A DNA stretch of 64,000 nt from Rhodococcus sp. KRD197 (GTDB lineage Bacteria > Actinomycetota > Actinomycetes > Mycobacteriales > Mycobacteriaceae), in the NCBI RefSeq assembly GCF_017168235.1, contig NZ_JABFAO010000010.1, positions 91,523 to 155,522 of the forward strand, read 5' to 3'. Of the stretch, positions 1 to 8,001 are shown piece after piece. The notes below the pieces were generated by a model. The model worked only from the letters and a program-made list of their open reading frames with translations. It had not been told where the DNA came from and searched no databases. The position numbers and the translations under genes were made by a program. How positions within the stretch are numbered: the first letter of the stretch is position 1; each line of letters begins with the position of its first letter.

Positions 1-870
1 GATACCCTTGTGGACCTCGCCGACGAGCCAGCCCTTGGCCGGAATGCCGTGGCCGCCGAAGGTGAGCTCACACGTGGCGGATGCCTTGAGGCCCATCTTG
101 TGCTCGACTCCGGTGACGAAAACGCCGTTGCGCTCGCCCATTTCGCCGGTCTCGAAGTCGAAGTGCGTGTTGGGCACGTAGAACAGGCTCAGACCCTTGG
201 TTCCCGGTCCGGCGCCCTCGGGGCGAGCCAGCACGAGGTGCATCGTGTTCTCGAAGAGGTCATCGGAGACGGCCGAGGTGATGAAGCGCTTGACGCCCTC
301 GATGTGCCACGTGCCGTCTTCCTGCTTGATCGCCTTGGTGCGGCCTGCGCCGACATCGGATCCGGCGTCGGGCTCGGTGAGTACCATCGTGGCACCCCAC
401 TGGCGCTCGACGATGATCTTGGCCCATTCCTTCTGCTGCTCGGTGCCGTTGTGGTAGAGCACGTTGGCGAAGGAAGGTCCGGCGGAGTACATGAAGGCTG
501 CGGGCTGCGCACCGAGCAGCATCTCGTTGATGGCCCAGCCGAGGCTGCGCGGTGCGGGGATGCCACCGACCTCCTCATCGAGGCCGACGCGCCACCACTC
601 GCCGTCGTAGAGCGCCTTGAACGACTTCTTGAAGGAGTCGGGCAGCTTCAGCGTGTGCGTCTCGGGGTCGAACACGGGAGGGTTGCGGTCGGCGTCCGCG
701 AAGGACTCCGCCAGCGGACCCTCCGACAGGCGCACTACCTCGCGAAGCATGTCGCGGGCGGCTTCGCCGTCCAGGTCGCCGAAGTTGTCGCCCGAGAGGG
801 ATTCGTCGAGCCCGAACAGCTCGAAGAGGTTGAACTCGAGGTCCCGAAGGTTGCTCTTGTAATGGCCCAT
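1..870 (-). CDS. fadE5: Acyl-CoA dehydrogenase, FadE5-like (N-terminal 290 residues, runs off the window)
   Basis: FAD-dependent acyl-CoA dehydrogenase, first step of fatty-acid beta-oxidation. The ATG is at 868-870 and codes [20 protein letters not shown], the characteristic opening of the FadE5 (Rv0244c-like) subfamily with its own N-terminal helix domain. Further in are [19 protein letters not shown] (flavin-contacting acyl-CoA dehydrogenase signature) at about residues 150-170 and KGLSLFYVP. The frame is open to base 1, so the C-terminal half with the catalytic glutamate is outside the window. GGAGAG lies about 10 bases before the start. An inverted repeat GGTAA-N12-TTACC (934-955) lies upstream and may be the operator. 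Family assignment is secure; the exact substrate is inferred from the subfamily. Confidence 0.93.
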   Translation of the reverse strand, partial: MGHYKSNLRDLEFNLFELFGLDESLSGDNFGDLDGEAARDMLREVVRLSEGPLAESFADADRNPPVFDPETHTLKLPDSFKKSFKALYDGEWWRVGLDEEVGGIPAPRSLGWAINEMLLGAQPAAFMYSAGPSFANVLYHNGTEQQKEWAKIIVERQWGATMVLTEPDAGSDVGAGRTKAIKQEDGTWHIEGVKRFITSAVSDDLFENTMHLVLARPEGAGPGTKGLSLFYVPNTHFDFETGEMGERNGVFVTGVEHKMGLKASATCELTFGGHGIPAKGWLVGEVHKGI

Positions 871-933
871 TGCGCGTTCGCTCTCCAGTCGGTGGTGCGG
901 TCTCGTGAGTACCGCCCAAGTTAGCTACTCGTC

Positions 934-955
934 GGTAACATATGTGGATATTACC
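934..955. promoter_or_regulatory. Inverted repeat GGTAA-N12-TTACC upstream of fadE5-like gene
   Basis: Perfect 5-bp dyad with a 12-base spacer, 64 bases upstream of the fadE5-like start and overlapping the 3' end of the convergent-side methyltransferase gene. It has the size and symmetry of a TetR-type operator, but no regulator is identified in the window. Confidence 0.35.
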
Positions 956-1574
956 CTCGTTCATTCCCGCTGCCAAGGCGGGACCTACTGGCGAGTAGTA
1001 ACGAATCGATAGCGTTTCCGCTCTCGAGCTGTCGTACGCGTTGTTCGCACACTCGAATGTCGACGAAATCTCCCACGTCTGCAGCCAAATCATCTGGTGT
1101 GTAGAGGATTTCGGGGTCCTGCGGGCCACCCACCCCTTTCGTGATGTTGGCGGTGTGGTGACCCAGAATCATGAGGATTCCGTCAGGTTTGAGGGCGCTG
1201 ACTGCGGCGCGAATCACAGTTCGGCGTTGCTCGGCCGGTAGGTGGAGGTAGAGCACCAGGGCGAGGTCGTACTGCGGATCGGGTGCGATCTCGGTCACAT
1301 CGGCGTGTACCCAGGTCAACCGGTCACGTACCGATTTCGGGGCGCGCTCGGCAATTCGGTGCCCTTTTCTCAAGCCCACGGCGGAGAAGTCCACTGCCGT
1401 GACCTCCCAGCCTCGAGTCGCCAGCCACAGCGCGTTCCGACCCTCGCCCGACGCGAGATCCAGCGCCCGTCCACGCGGCAATGCCGTCGCGAACTCGACC
1501 AGAACCTGATTCGGAGGTGCGCCGTAGACGAGATCGTGTGCCGAGTACTTCGCATCCCATGCTTCGGCGTCCAT
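951..1574 (-). CDS. Class I SAM-dependent methyltransferase
   Basis: About 207 residues from ATG 1574 (MDAEAWDAKYSAHDLVYG). An in-frame upstream start at 1601 is possible but would almost touch the divergent MarR gene. Motif I is ALDLASGEGRNALWLA at about residues 36-51, the SAM-binding glycine loop, followed by VTAVDFSAVGL (acidic residue for the ribose). The W-x-x-Y-x opening and DLASGEGRNA resemble the small TehB/SAM methyltransferase group common in actinobacteria; the substrate is unknown. It is transcribed divergently from a MarR-type regulator with only about 40 bases between starts, which suggests local control. Confidence 0.85.
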   Translation of the reverse strand: MDAEAWDAKYSAHDLVYGAPPNQVLVEFATALPRGRALDLASGEGRNALWLATRGWEVTAVDFSAVGLRKGHRIAERAPKSVRDRLTWVHADVTEIAPDPQYDLALVLYLHLPAEQRRTVIRAAVSALKPDGILMILGHHTANITKGVGGPQDPEILYTPDDLAADVGDFVDIRVCEQRVRQLESGNAIDSLLLASRSRLGSGNERG

Positions 1575-1615
1575 GGTTCGAGTATGCGGCTTCGGGCGCA
1601 CGATAGCCTGTGCGG

Positions 1616-2050
1616 GTGAGCGACAAATCGGACATGCACCTGGCCAGGGACCTGGCGGTGTCGGCGATGCGACTCGTCCGACGACTCCGTCTGCGGCACG
1701 CCGGGGACACCGTTCCCGTGGCTCAGCTGTCGATTCTGACGACCATCCTTCGGGACGGTCCGATGACCACCGGCGAACTCGCGATGCGAGAGCGGATCAA
1801 GCCGCCCTCGATCTCCAGGTCGTCACATGCGCTGGTGCAGATGGGCCTGCTGGAACGGGTTTCGCATGCCACCGACCGACGCCAGGTGCTGCTGACGTTG
1901 ACGGAGAGAGGTCGAATCATGGCGAGCGAGGACATCGCCGAACGGGAGCGGCTATTGGCCGATCAATTGGGTGCGCTCACACCACAGCAGCGTGAAACCC
2001 TGGCCCGAGCTGCCGACATCGTGAACTCGATCGTCGAACGGGTCGAGTGA
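1616..2050 (+). CDS. MarR-family transcriptional regulator
   Basis: 144 residues with the winged-helix layout of MarR: LSILTTILRDGPMTTGELA, then recognition helix SISRSSHALVQMGLLERV, then the wing HATDRRQVLLTLTERG, and a C-terminal dimerisation helix. GTG 1616 (VSDKSDMHLARDL) is chosen; GTG 1610 and ATG 1634 are in-frame alternatives. It is divergent from the methyltransferase, so it probably controls that gene or itself. The ligand is unknown. Confidence 0.88.
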   Translation: MSDKSDMHLARDLAVSAMRLVRRLRLRHAGDTVPVAQLSILTTILRDGPMTTGELAMRERIKPPSISRSSHALVQMGLLERVSHATDRRQVLLTLTERGRIMASEDIAERERLLADQLGALTPQQRETLARAADIVNSIVERVE

Positions 2051-2052
2051 AC

Positions 2053-2214
2053 CTATCGGTCGTGTTGGAGAGTCTCGTCGATCTCACTGGTGTCCCAGCA
2101 CCGAGTGGAGCCCAGTTCCTCGGTGTCGGCACGCCTGGAGACGCGGCCGAGGACGACGGCAACCAGCAATGCCATCACCATCCAGATCGCTGCGCCTATC
2201 AGTAGTACGGTCAC
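2053..2214 (-). CDS. Small single-span membrane protein (53 residues)
   Basis: Short reading frame from GTG 2214: VTVLLIGAAIWMVMALLVAV is a clean N-terminal transmembrane helix, followed by the basic segment LGRVSRRAD and a polar acidic tail ending DETLQHDR. It fills the space between the MarR gene (ends 2050) and the DUF2064 gene, ending 2 bases from the convergent MarR stop. No clear ribosome binding site precedes the GTG; ATG at residue 12 or 14 would be poor starts because they cut the helix. I recognise no family. Codon use (third-position G/C) fits a real gene. Confidence 0.55.
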   Translation of the reverse strand: MTVLLIGAAIWMVMALLVAVVLGRVSRRADTEELGSTRCWDTSEIDETLQHDR

Positions 2215-2315
2215 AAAACGTTTTTAGCACTCAGCCCTGTGAAAAAGCTGCGAAAACGGTTTTTTCGATTGTTGCAATACAACGCTGGAAAGGTAACCGA
2301 TCGGAAACGGTCGGC

Positions 2316-2963
2316 TCAGATGTACCGCTGCACGGCCCGGCGAAAACGACTGCCCGACGCGCACTTCTCCGCCACCGGCTGCAGGTCCTCGGCGTGATCG
2401 ACGTCGCGGAGGACGGGCAGCAACCGGATCTCGGCGCCGAGGGCTTCGAGCGCAGCCCTCGTCTTTGCGCCGGTATCGGGCGTCGACATCGGAACATCGA
2501 GCAGTGCGCGGGCGAGTTCCGAGTTCGTCAAGCCGAGGCCCCACCAGCCGCCGTCCTCGGCCATGCCCAGCACGGAACCCCCGCCGGAGAGGGCGGCAGC
2601 GGAGAAGTCGAGCAGCGCGGGCGTCACTTGCGGCGTGTCCATGCCGATCTGGAACACGGGCGCACCCGCGGCATCGGCGTGCGCATGCACCAGCCGCTCC
2701 GCGAACCCGTCGCCGCGCTGCTCCACCACGGTGTACGACGCGAATGCCGCCTGCAGTTCCTCACGCCTGCTCGCCTGGGCGAAGTCACCCGTCAGGGCGA
2801 TGATCCGAGCCGAGAACTCGGCCGCAGCCACCGCGTCGAGGGTGTCCAACAGTGCAGCGGCGGCGATATCCGCGGCGGCCTCGTCGCCGAGTTTCGCCGC
2901 GAGGCGGGTCTTGGCCAGACCGGGCACAGGGGCTTTCGCGACGACGAGGGCAGTCACGTTCAC
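2316..2963 (-). CDS. DUF2064 / TIGR04282-type glycosyltransferase-like protein
   Basis: About 215 residues from GTG 2963 (VNVTALVVAKAPVPGLAKTRLA), the usual opening of the DUF2064 family (Rv0540-like), with a nucleotidyl/glycosyltransferase-A fold. GMDTPQVTPALLDFS stands in the position of the usual GSDxPxL metal-site motif, and EDGGWWGLGL follows. The GTG overlaps the TGA of the upstream GT2 gene (GTGA), so the two are translationally coupled. It is last in the mtnP-epimerase-GT2-DUF2064 operon. Its precise reaction is not established. Confidence 0.85.
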   Translation of the reverse strand: MNVTALVVAKAPVPGLAKTRLAAKLGDEAAADIAAAALLDTLDAVAAAEFSARIIALTGDFAQASRREELQAAFASYTVVEQRGDGFAERLVHAHADAAGAPVFQIGMDTPQVTPALLDFSAAALSGGGSVLGMAEDGGWWGLGLTNSELARALLDVPMSTPDTGAKTRAALEALGAEIRLLPVLRDVDHAEDLQPVAEKCASGSRFRRAVQRYI

Positions 2964-3607
2964 GACAGAACCTTCCAGAAGTCTCGGACGGCGACGACGG
3001 TTCCCCTGACCGAGCCGGATACCTTGGACACGCCCGCGGTTCGGGGGTTGTAGGAGACGTCGAGTTCGACCACCGTCCACCCGGCTCGCGCGGCGAGAAC
3101 CAACAGTTCCAGCGGGTAGCCGGACCGGCGGTCCGTCACGCCCAGATCCAGGAGCGGCTGCCTGCGTACAGCGCGCACGGCGCCGAGGTCGTGCACTGGC
3201 AGGCCGTACTTGGTGCGCAGGCGCATCGACAGAATCGCATTGCCGATGCGTGCGTGGAGCGGTGAGTGTCCCCGCGCGCGTCGGCCCACCACAAGATCTG
3301 CGTCGGTGAGGGCGGCGACCAGAGGTGGTAGGTCCTGCGGGTCCATCGAACCGTCGCCATCGAGGACGCAGACCACCTCCGTGTCGGCCGCGACCACCCC
3401 GGCGTGGACCGCCGAACCGTACCCGGGGGTCTCCTCTCGAATCACGCCTACTCCGAGCTGCGTTGCCACCGCAGCTGTCTCGTCCGTGGAGTTGTTGTCC
3501 ACGACGATCACGCGGTAGCCCTCGGGCACGCGAGCAAGTACGCCGGGCAGCGACCCGGCCTCGTTCATACACGGAAGGACGACCGTGACCGCATTCGGTT
3601 CAAACAT
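2960..3607 (-). CDS. Family 2 glycosyltransferase (polyprenyl-phosphate sugar synthase-like)
   Basis: GT-A glycosyltransferase of the Rv0539/dolichyl-phosphate-mannose-synthase-like group. AVTVVLPCMNEAGSLPGVLA is the N-terminal strand; VIVVDNNSTDET and VCVLDGDGSMDPQDLP carry the nucleotide and metal (DGDGS) motifs; RSGYPLELLVLA is near the C end. No membrane helix follows, so it is a soluble or peripheral enzyme. The start is ambiguous: three in-frame starts (GTG 3643, ATG 3625, ATG 3607) each sit in a copy of an 18-bp tandem repeat coding (M/V)FEPRP. ATG 3607 is the one closest to the conserved fold; GTG 3643 would overlap the upstream stop by 8 bases. Confidence 0.88.
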   Translation of the reverse strand: MFEPNAVTVVLPCMNEAGSLPGVLARVPEGYRVIVVDNNSTDETAAVATQLGVGVIREETPGYGSAVHAGVVAADTEVVCVLDGDGSMDPQDLPPLVAALTDADLVVGRRARGHSPLHARIGNAILSMRLRTKYGLPVHDLGAVRAVRRQPLLDLGVTDRRSGYPLELLVLAARAGWTVVELDVSYNPRTAGVSKVSGSVRGTVVAVRDFWKVLS

Positions 3608-3649
3608 GGGGCGCGGTTCAAACATGGGGCGCGGTTCAAACACGGGGCG
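3596..3649. repeat. Three tandem 18-bp repeats carrying alternative start codons
   Basis: Three head-to-tail copies of CGGTTCAAACATGGGGCG (plus-strand reading) at 3596-3613, 3614-3631 and 3632-3649; the third differs by one base (CAC for CAT), turning ATG into GTG. On the minus strand each copy codes MFEPRP and supplies a start codon for the GT2 gene; the third copy also contains the stop codon of the upstream epimerase gene. Confidence 0.9.
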
Positions 3650-4682
3650 CACCGGTGCCCTCGGCGTCGCGCAGTGGTGCGGTAGCGAACTCGCGAAGTC
3701 CCTCGACCGGACCGATGGTCGCACGAAATCCCAGCACTGTGTGGGCACGTTCGGGGCTCGCGACGATGTGTCGTACGTCGCCGGAGCGGTACTTACCGGT
3801 GATCTCGGGGGAAGGTCCGTTGCACGCCTCGGACAGGGTGGCGGCTACCTCACCGATGGTGATCGGGTGTCCGGACGAGACATTCAAGGCAGTGAATCCG
3901 GGCAAGTTGGCTTCGATGGACCGGACGTTGGCGGCGGCGATGTCCTGCACGTGCACGAAATCACGGGCCTGCTTGCCGTCCTCGTACACCTGCGGAGCCA
4001 ACCCGCATTCCAGTGATGACCGGAACATCGCGGCCACCCCGGAATACGGTGTGTTGCGTGGCATGTGCGGACCGTACACATTGTGGTACCGCAATGCAGT
4101 CACCGATCCGCCGGTGGCCAAGGACCATGCGAGAGCGTAATTCTCCTGTGCCAGTTTGCTTGCCGCGTAGGTGCTTCGCGGTTGCAGCGGAGAGTCCTCC
4201 TCGACCAGCGTCCACTCCAAGGCATCCCCGGTTTCCGGATCGGTGTTGTCGAAGTGGCCCTCGGCGAGACCGGTCCGGGGGCCGGGAACGACGATGTCGC
4301 CGGCGGTGTTTCGGTACCTACCTTCGCCGTAGACCACCATCGACGAGGCCAACACCAGCCGTCGGCACCCGGTTTCGGCCATCGCCGCCAACAGCACGGC
4401 CGTGCCGAAATCGTTGTGGCTGGCATAGGCCGGTGCGTCGGCGGCATCGACACCTGCCCCGACCACGGCCGCCTGATGACAGACCACGTCGACGCCGCCG
4501 AGGAGTTGGACGAGCGCGTCGTGATCGCGGACGTCGGCTCGGATGATCCCGTCCATGGCGTCGATCGGACCGTGGGCGGAAGCGAGAAGCGCGTCGATGC
4601 CGATCACCTCGTGGTCGGGCGATAGGGCCGAGCGGATATGGCGGCCGATGAATCCCGCTGCGCCGGTGAGGAGTATGCGCAT
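3636..4682 (-). CDS. NAD-dependent epimerase/dehydratase (GalE3-like)
   Basis: 348 residues from ATG 4682: MRILLTGAAGFIGRHI is the Rossmann GxxGxxG motif at residues 7-13. The short-chain dehydrogenase catalytic set is visible as LASSMVVYGEG (Ser) and STYAASKLAQENYA (Tyr-x-x-x-Lys). The start overlaps the mtnP stop by one base (TGATG), so it is co-translated. It is an extended-SDR nucleotide-sugar epimerase/dehydratase, resembling Rv0536 in the same gene order. Likely substrate is a UDP- or GDP-sugar feeding the downstream glycosyltransferase (inference). Confidence 0.9.
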   Translation of the reverse strand: MRILLTGAAGFIGRHIRSALSPDHEVIGIDALLASAHGPIDAMDGIIRADVRDHDALVQLLGGVDVVCHQAAVVGAGVDAADAPAYASHNDFGTAVLLAAMAETGCRRLVLASSMVVYGEGRYRNTAGDIVVPGPRTGLAEGHFDNTDPETGDALEWTLVEEDSPLQPRSTYAASKLAQENYALAWSLATGGSVTALRYHNVYGPHMPRNTPYSGVAAMFRSSLECGLAPQVYEDGKQARDFVHVQDIAAANVRSIEANLPGFTALNVSSGHPITIGEVAATLSEACNGPSPEITGKYRSGDVRHIVASPERAHTVLGFRATIGPVEGLREFATAPLRDAEGTGAPRV

Positions 4683-5482
4683 CAGGGCAGCTCGATCGGG
4701 AGATCGACGCCCTCGTGCACCCGGCACGACTCGCACGGTCCCATGAGGGCGGCGTCGATGGCCGCGCGAACGAGCGCTTTCAGTGGCTCGATGTTCTTCT
4801 GGAACTCAGCGAACACGTCCACGGCGCGTACACCCTGACCGGCCTCGATTCCGGCGTCGAGGTCGGTGACGAGTGCGATCGGGGTGTAGCAGAGCTCGAG
4901 CTCGCGGGCCAGGACGGCCTCGGGGTGACCGGTCATGTTCACCAACGTCCAGCCCTGCCGGGCGAACCATTGGCTTTCCGCGCGGGTCGAGAAGCGTGGG
5001 CCTTCGACCACCACCATCGTCCCACCGTCGACGACGCCGTCCTGCAGGGCCGCCCCGCGAAGCTCGTGGCAGTAGGGATCGGCGAATTCTACGTGCACGC
5101 CGCCTTCTTCGAAGTACGTCTGATTGCGTCCGCTGGTGCGGTCCACGAGCTGATCCGGGATCACCACGGTGCCCGGACCGTACTCGGGTACGAGACTGCC
5201 GACTGCACAGGGAGCGAAAACCCGTTGCACACCGAGCATCCGAAGCGCCCACATGTTGGCGCGGTATGGAAGGGTGTGCGGCGAATACTCGTGCCGGGCA
5301 CCGTGCCGAGGCAGGAACGCGACGCTGCGACCGTTGACGTCGCCGATAGTGATGTCGCCACTGGTGGGTCCATATGGCGTCTCGAGCGAGACAGTTCGGG
5401 CATCGGCGGAGAAGAACGAGTAGAAGCCGCTGCCCCCGATCACGGCGACATCGGCTCGGTGTTGCGTTGTCATGGCCTGCAT
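4682..5482 (-). CDS. mtnP: S-methyl-5'-thioadenosine phosphorylase
   Basis: Phosphorolysis of methylthioadenosine to adenine and methylthioribose-1-phosphate (methionine salvage), PNP/UDP phosphorylase family 2. VAVIGGSGFY near the N end, FLPRHGARHEYSPHTLPYRAN (phosphate and sugar site), and LVNMTGHPEAVLARELELCY (purine/nucleoside site; family 2 signature) are present. ATG 5482 is chosen because GAGGG lies 8 bases before it; ATG 5473 is an in-frame alternative. First gene of a four-gene minus operon with epimerase, GT2 and DUF2064, the order seen around Rv0535. Confidence 0.93.
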   Translation of the reverse strand: MQAMTTQHRADVAVIGGSGFYSFFSADARTVSLETPYGPTSGDITIGDVNGRSVAFLPRHGARHEYSPHTLPYRANMWALRMLGVQRVFAPCAVGSLVPEYGPGTVVIPDQLVDRTSGRNQTYFEEGGVHVEFADPYCHELRGAALQDGVVDGGTMVVVEGPRFSTRAESQWFARQGWTLVNMTGHPEAVLARELELCYTPIALVTDLDAGIEAGQGVRAVDVFAEFQKNIEPLKALVRAAIDAALMGPCESCRVHEGVDLPIELP

Positions 5483-5532
5483 TGTTCCGCCCTCTTCTAT
5501 GCTGAGCATCGTCACAATCGTTTCGACGTTAG

Positions 5533-6858
5533 GTGAACGCTATCCGCTATTGGAGAGAGTCTCTCGCTGCCGTATTGGCTGTGGCCCTCGTGGCGGTCGC
5601 GTTCGTCGTGCCGTACCTGGGCAACGAGCTGATCACCCCCATCATCAACAGGACACCGCAGCAGGTGCGTGATTTTGCCGACGCTGCACCGCTTTTCGGG
5701 TTCCGTGAGATTCACTTCGGCTGGGGCACCCCGTTCGCGGTCCTCATCGCCGTGGCCGGTGTGCTGTGGGGGCCCGAATTGGCACGCAGGTTGCCGTGGC
5801 GACGGTTGCTGCTGGTGGTGTGGGCGACGTCCGCTGCTTGGGCGATGTCGCTGGCGATGGTCGACGGGTGGCGACGCGGATTCGTCGACCGGTTGACCTC
5901 CAACGACGAGTACCTGCACGAGGTCCCGAGCATCACCGACATCCCGGCGACCCTGAGCGAGTTCTCCAGCAGAATCCTCGACTTCCAACCCGATTCGTGG
6001 ACCACGCACGTCTCCGGTCACCCACCTGGCGCCCTGCTGACGTTCGTGTGGCTCGATCGAATCGGCCTCGGCGGGGGAGCCTGGGCGTCGGGACTGTCCG
6101 TGCTCGTCGGCTCCAGCGCCGCAGCCGCGGTCCTCGTCGCGGTCCGGGCTCTCGGCGACGAGAGCATGGCCCGTCGAGCAGCGCCGTTCGTCACGTTGGC
6201 ACCGACGGCGATCTGGATCGCTGCCTCGGCAGATGCGTTCTTCATGGGAGTCGTGGCCTGGGGTATCGCGCTGCTCGCGGTCTCGACGACCAAGTACCTG
6301 TGGCCGGCGTCGATCGGGGCGGGGGTGCTGCTCGGTTTCGGGATCCACCTCAACTACGGGCTCGTGCTGATGGGGCTGCCGGCGGTGGCGGTGCTGATCG
6401 CTGCTCGCACGGCGAAACCGATGATCGGGGCCGTCATCGGCGCTCTGATCGTCACCGCGATCTTCTCCGCGTACGGGTTCTGGTGGTTCGACGGCTACGA
6501 GTTGGTCAAGGAGCGGTACTACCAGGGCATCGCGACGGATCGGCCGTTCGCATACTGGGGTTGGGCCAACATCGCGGCTCTTTTCTGCGCGGTCGGTGTC
6601 GCTGTACCCGCCGCGTTCCCGCGCATCTTCACCCGGATTGCGCCGATCAACCTGTTGGTGATCGGCGCCATCGCTGCCGTCACTGCCGCGGATCTGAGTC
6701 AGCTGAGTAAGGCCGAGGTGGAGCGAATCTGGTTGCCGTTCGCGATGTGGATGCTGCTCGCGCCCGCGGTGTTGCCCGAGCGCACCCACAGGTTCTGGCT
6801 CGCTCTGCAAGTGACGGCGGCGCTGGCGATCAATCATCTGCTGTTCACGAACTGGTGA
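5533..6858 (+). CDS. Multi-span membrane protein, GT-C glycosyltransferase-like
   Basis: 441 residues from GTG 5533 with about ten hydrophobic segments, beginning SLAAVLAVALVAVAFVVPYL. A large external loop after the first helices carries DNDEYLHEV-type acidic residues (SNDEYLHEVPSITDIP) and VSGHPPGALLTFVWLDRIG, the kind of loop seen in GT-C polyprenyl-phosphate-sugar glycosyltransferases. Length and place match the Rv0541c-type integral membrane protein that borders the mtnP-epimerase-GT2 cluster, so it may use the lipid-linked sugar made by that operon (inference). Its end overlaps the convergent methyltransferase gene by 14 bases. Confidence 0.8.
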   Translation: MNAIRYWRESLAAVLAVALVAVAFVVPYLGNELITPIINRTPQQVRDFADAAPLFGFREIHFGWGTPFAVLIAVAGVLWGPELARRLPWRRLLLVVWATSAAWAMSLAMVDGWRRGFVDRLTSNDEYLHEVPSITDIPATLSEFSSRILDFQPDSWTTHVSGHPPGALLTFVWLDRIGLGGGAWASGLSVLVGSSAAAAVLVAVRALGDESMARRAAPFVTLAPTAIWIAASADAFFMGVVAWGIALLAVSTTKYLWPASIGAGVLLGFGIHLNYGLVLMGLPAVAVLIAARTAKPMIGAVIGALIVTAIFSAYGFWWFDGYELVKERYYQGIATDRPFAYWGWANIAALFCAVGVAVPAAFPRIFTRIAPINLLVIGAIAAVTAADLSQLSKAEVERIWLPFAMWMLLAPAVLPERTHRFWLALQVTAALAINHLLFTNW

Positions 6859-7510
6859 GCGCCGCGTTCTCCATGCGCGCAAAGTACCTGCCGTGCAGGG
6901 GAACGATGTCGACGACGGTGAGGCCGGCGGCGCGGGCCAGGTCGGTTGTCGCGTCGACGCTGACGCTGGCCCACGCAAACCAGTCACCTGCCATGGTCTC
7001 GGTCTCCCAGCGCACGGTCTTGGGCTGCACCAGTGCAGCCCCCGGGCCGTCGACTTCGGCGATGACCGCGCCGTCGGGGCGAATGAGTTCGGCTGCTCGG
7101 CGCAGGAGCCGAACCGGATCGCCGCCGATGCCGATATTGCCGTCGGCGAGCAACACGCATTCCCATTCTCCGGCGTTGGGCAGTGGTTCGAACAGATCCC
7201 GAAGTACCGCTCGGCCGCCGCGACCGACCGTCATGTCGACCGCCTCGCGTGAGGTGTCGACGCCCAGTGCTGAGATGCCGCGTCGTACGAGTCCTTCGGT
7301 GAGACGGCCGGGGCCGCAACCGAGGTCGAGGGTGGAGCCCGAACAGTGGCCGAGCAGGGACGCATCGACAGCACGATCTTCGATGCTCGACGCCTCGCCG
7401 CCCATCCACCGGGCGATGGGGAGAGCTTCGCGGGACCCGTCGGCGTGACCCATCCAGCAGGGGAGTCCGGCGGAGGCGCGGCGGAACATCTCGTCGGCCG
7501 TCACGGTCAT
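6845..7510 (-). CDS. SAM-dependent methyltransferase
   Basis: 221 residues from ATG 7510. STLDLGCGPGRLTEGLVRRG at about residues 59-78 is motif I, followed by ALGVDTSREAV (acidic ribose contact) and CVLLADGNIGIGGDPVRLL (motif II region). The ATG overlaps the TGA of the upstream membrane protein (ATGA), so it is the third gene of the molybdopterin oxidoreductase operon. The substrate is unknown. Confidence 0.85.
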   Translation of the reverse strand: MTVTADEMFRRASAGLPCWMGHADGSREALPIARWMGGEASSIEDRAVDASLLGHCSGSTLDLGCGPGRLTEGLVRRGISALGVDTSREAVDMTVGRGGRAVLRDLFEPLPNAGEWECVLLADGNIGIGGDPVRLLRRAAELIRPDGAVIAEVDGPGAALVQPKTVRWETETMAGDWFAWASVSVDATTDLARAAGLTVVDIVPLHGRYFARMENAALTSS

Positions 7511-8001
7511 GTCCGTCTCCTGAGCAGTGAAATGCGGGCAACGTAGATGAGCGCGCTGACCCCGAACAGGCATGCCGTGAGCGCGAGCCACCGGCCGAGG
7601 TATGGATCTTGCGTCAGTCCCGTTGCCGCGGTGAATGTTACCTCCCCCTGACCGATGATGCCGGGGAAGAACAGCGCGAAGGTCAGTGCCGTTCCCAGGG
7701 CGGGAACACGAATGTAGTTGAGCGGGGATATCGATGCTTGCAGCTGGGGTACGCGTCCGCGGACAGCGATCAGCCCGGTCTTCAGCGATCGGTCCGCGAG
7801 GGCGTAGAGCGGGAAGAGAAGTAGGTCGTGGGCGAGGACGGCTCCGACGAACCAGACCCCGATGGACTGCCACCACACATCGCGATTCCAGAAGGTCTGT
7901 ATGCCGGCCACGTGCACCACGTATCCCACCAGTGCGAAGGCGAAGCCCATGGTGAGCAGGTGCAAAGGGTGTGCGCCGTAGAACCGGGCGAAAGCTCTCA
8001 T
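7507..8001 (-). CDS. Four-helix membrane protein in the molybdopterin oxidoreductase operon
   Basis: 164 residues from ATG 8001 (MRAFARFYGAHPLHLLTMGF). About four hydrophobic segments: LLTMGFAFALVGYVVHVAG, SIGVWFVGAVLAHDLLLFPLY, ALGTALTFALFFPGI and WLALTACLFGVSALIYVA. The start overlaps the stop of the preceding oxidoreductase gene (TGATG) and its own stop overlaps the next start, so the three genes are tightly coupled. No named family recognised; context suggests a partner of the membrane oxidoreductase. Confidence 0.8.
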   Translation of the reverse strand: MRAFARFYGAHPLHLLTMGFAFALVGYVVHVAGIQTFWNRDVWWQSIGVWFVGAVLAHDLLLFPLYALADRSLKTGLIAVRGRVPQLQASISPLNYIRVPALGTALTFALFFPGIIGQGEVTFTAATGLTQDPYLGRWLALTACLFGVSALIYVARISLLRRRT

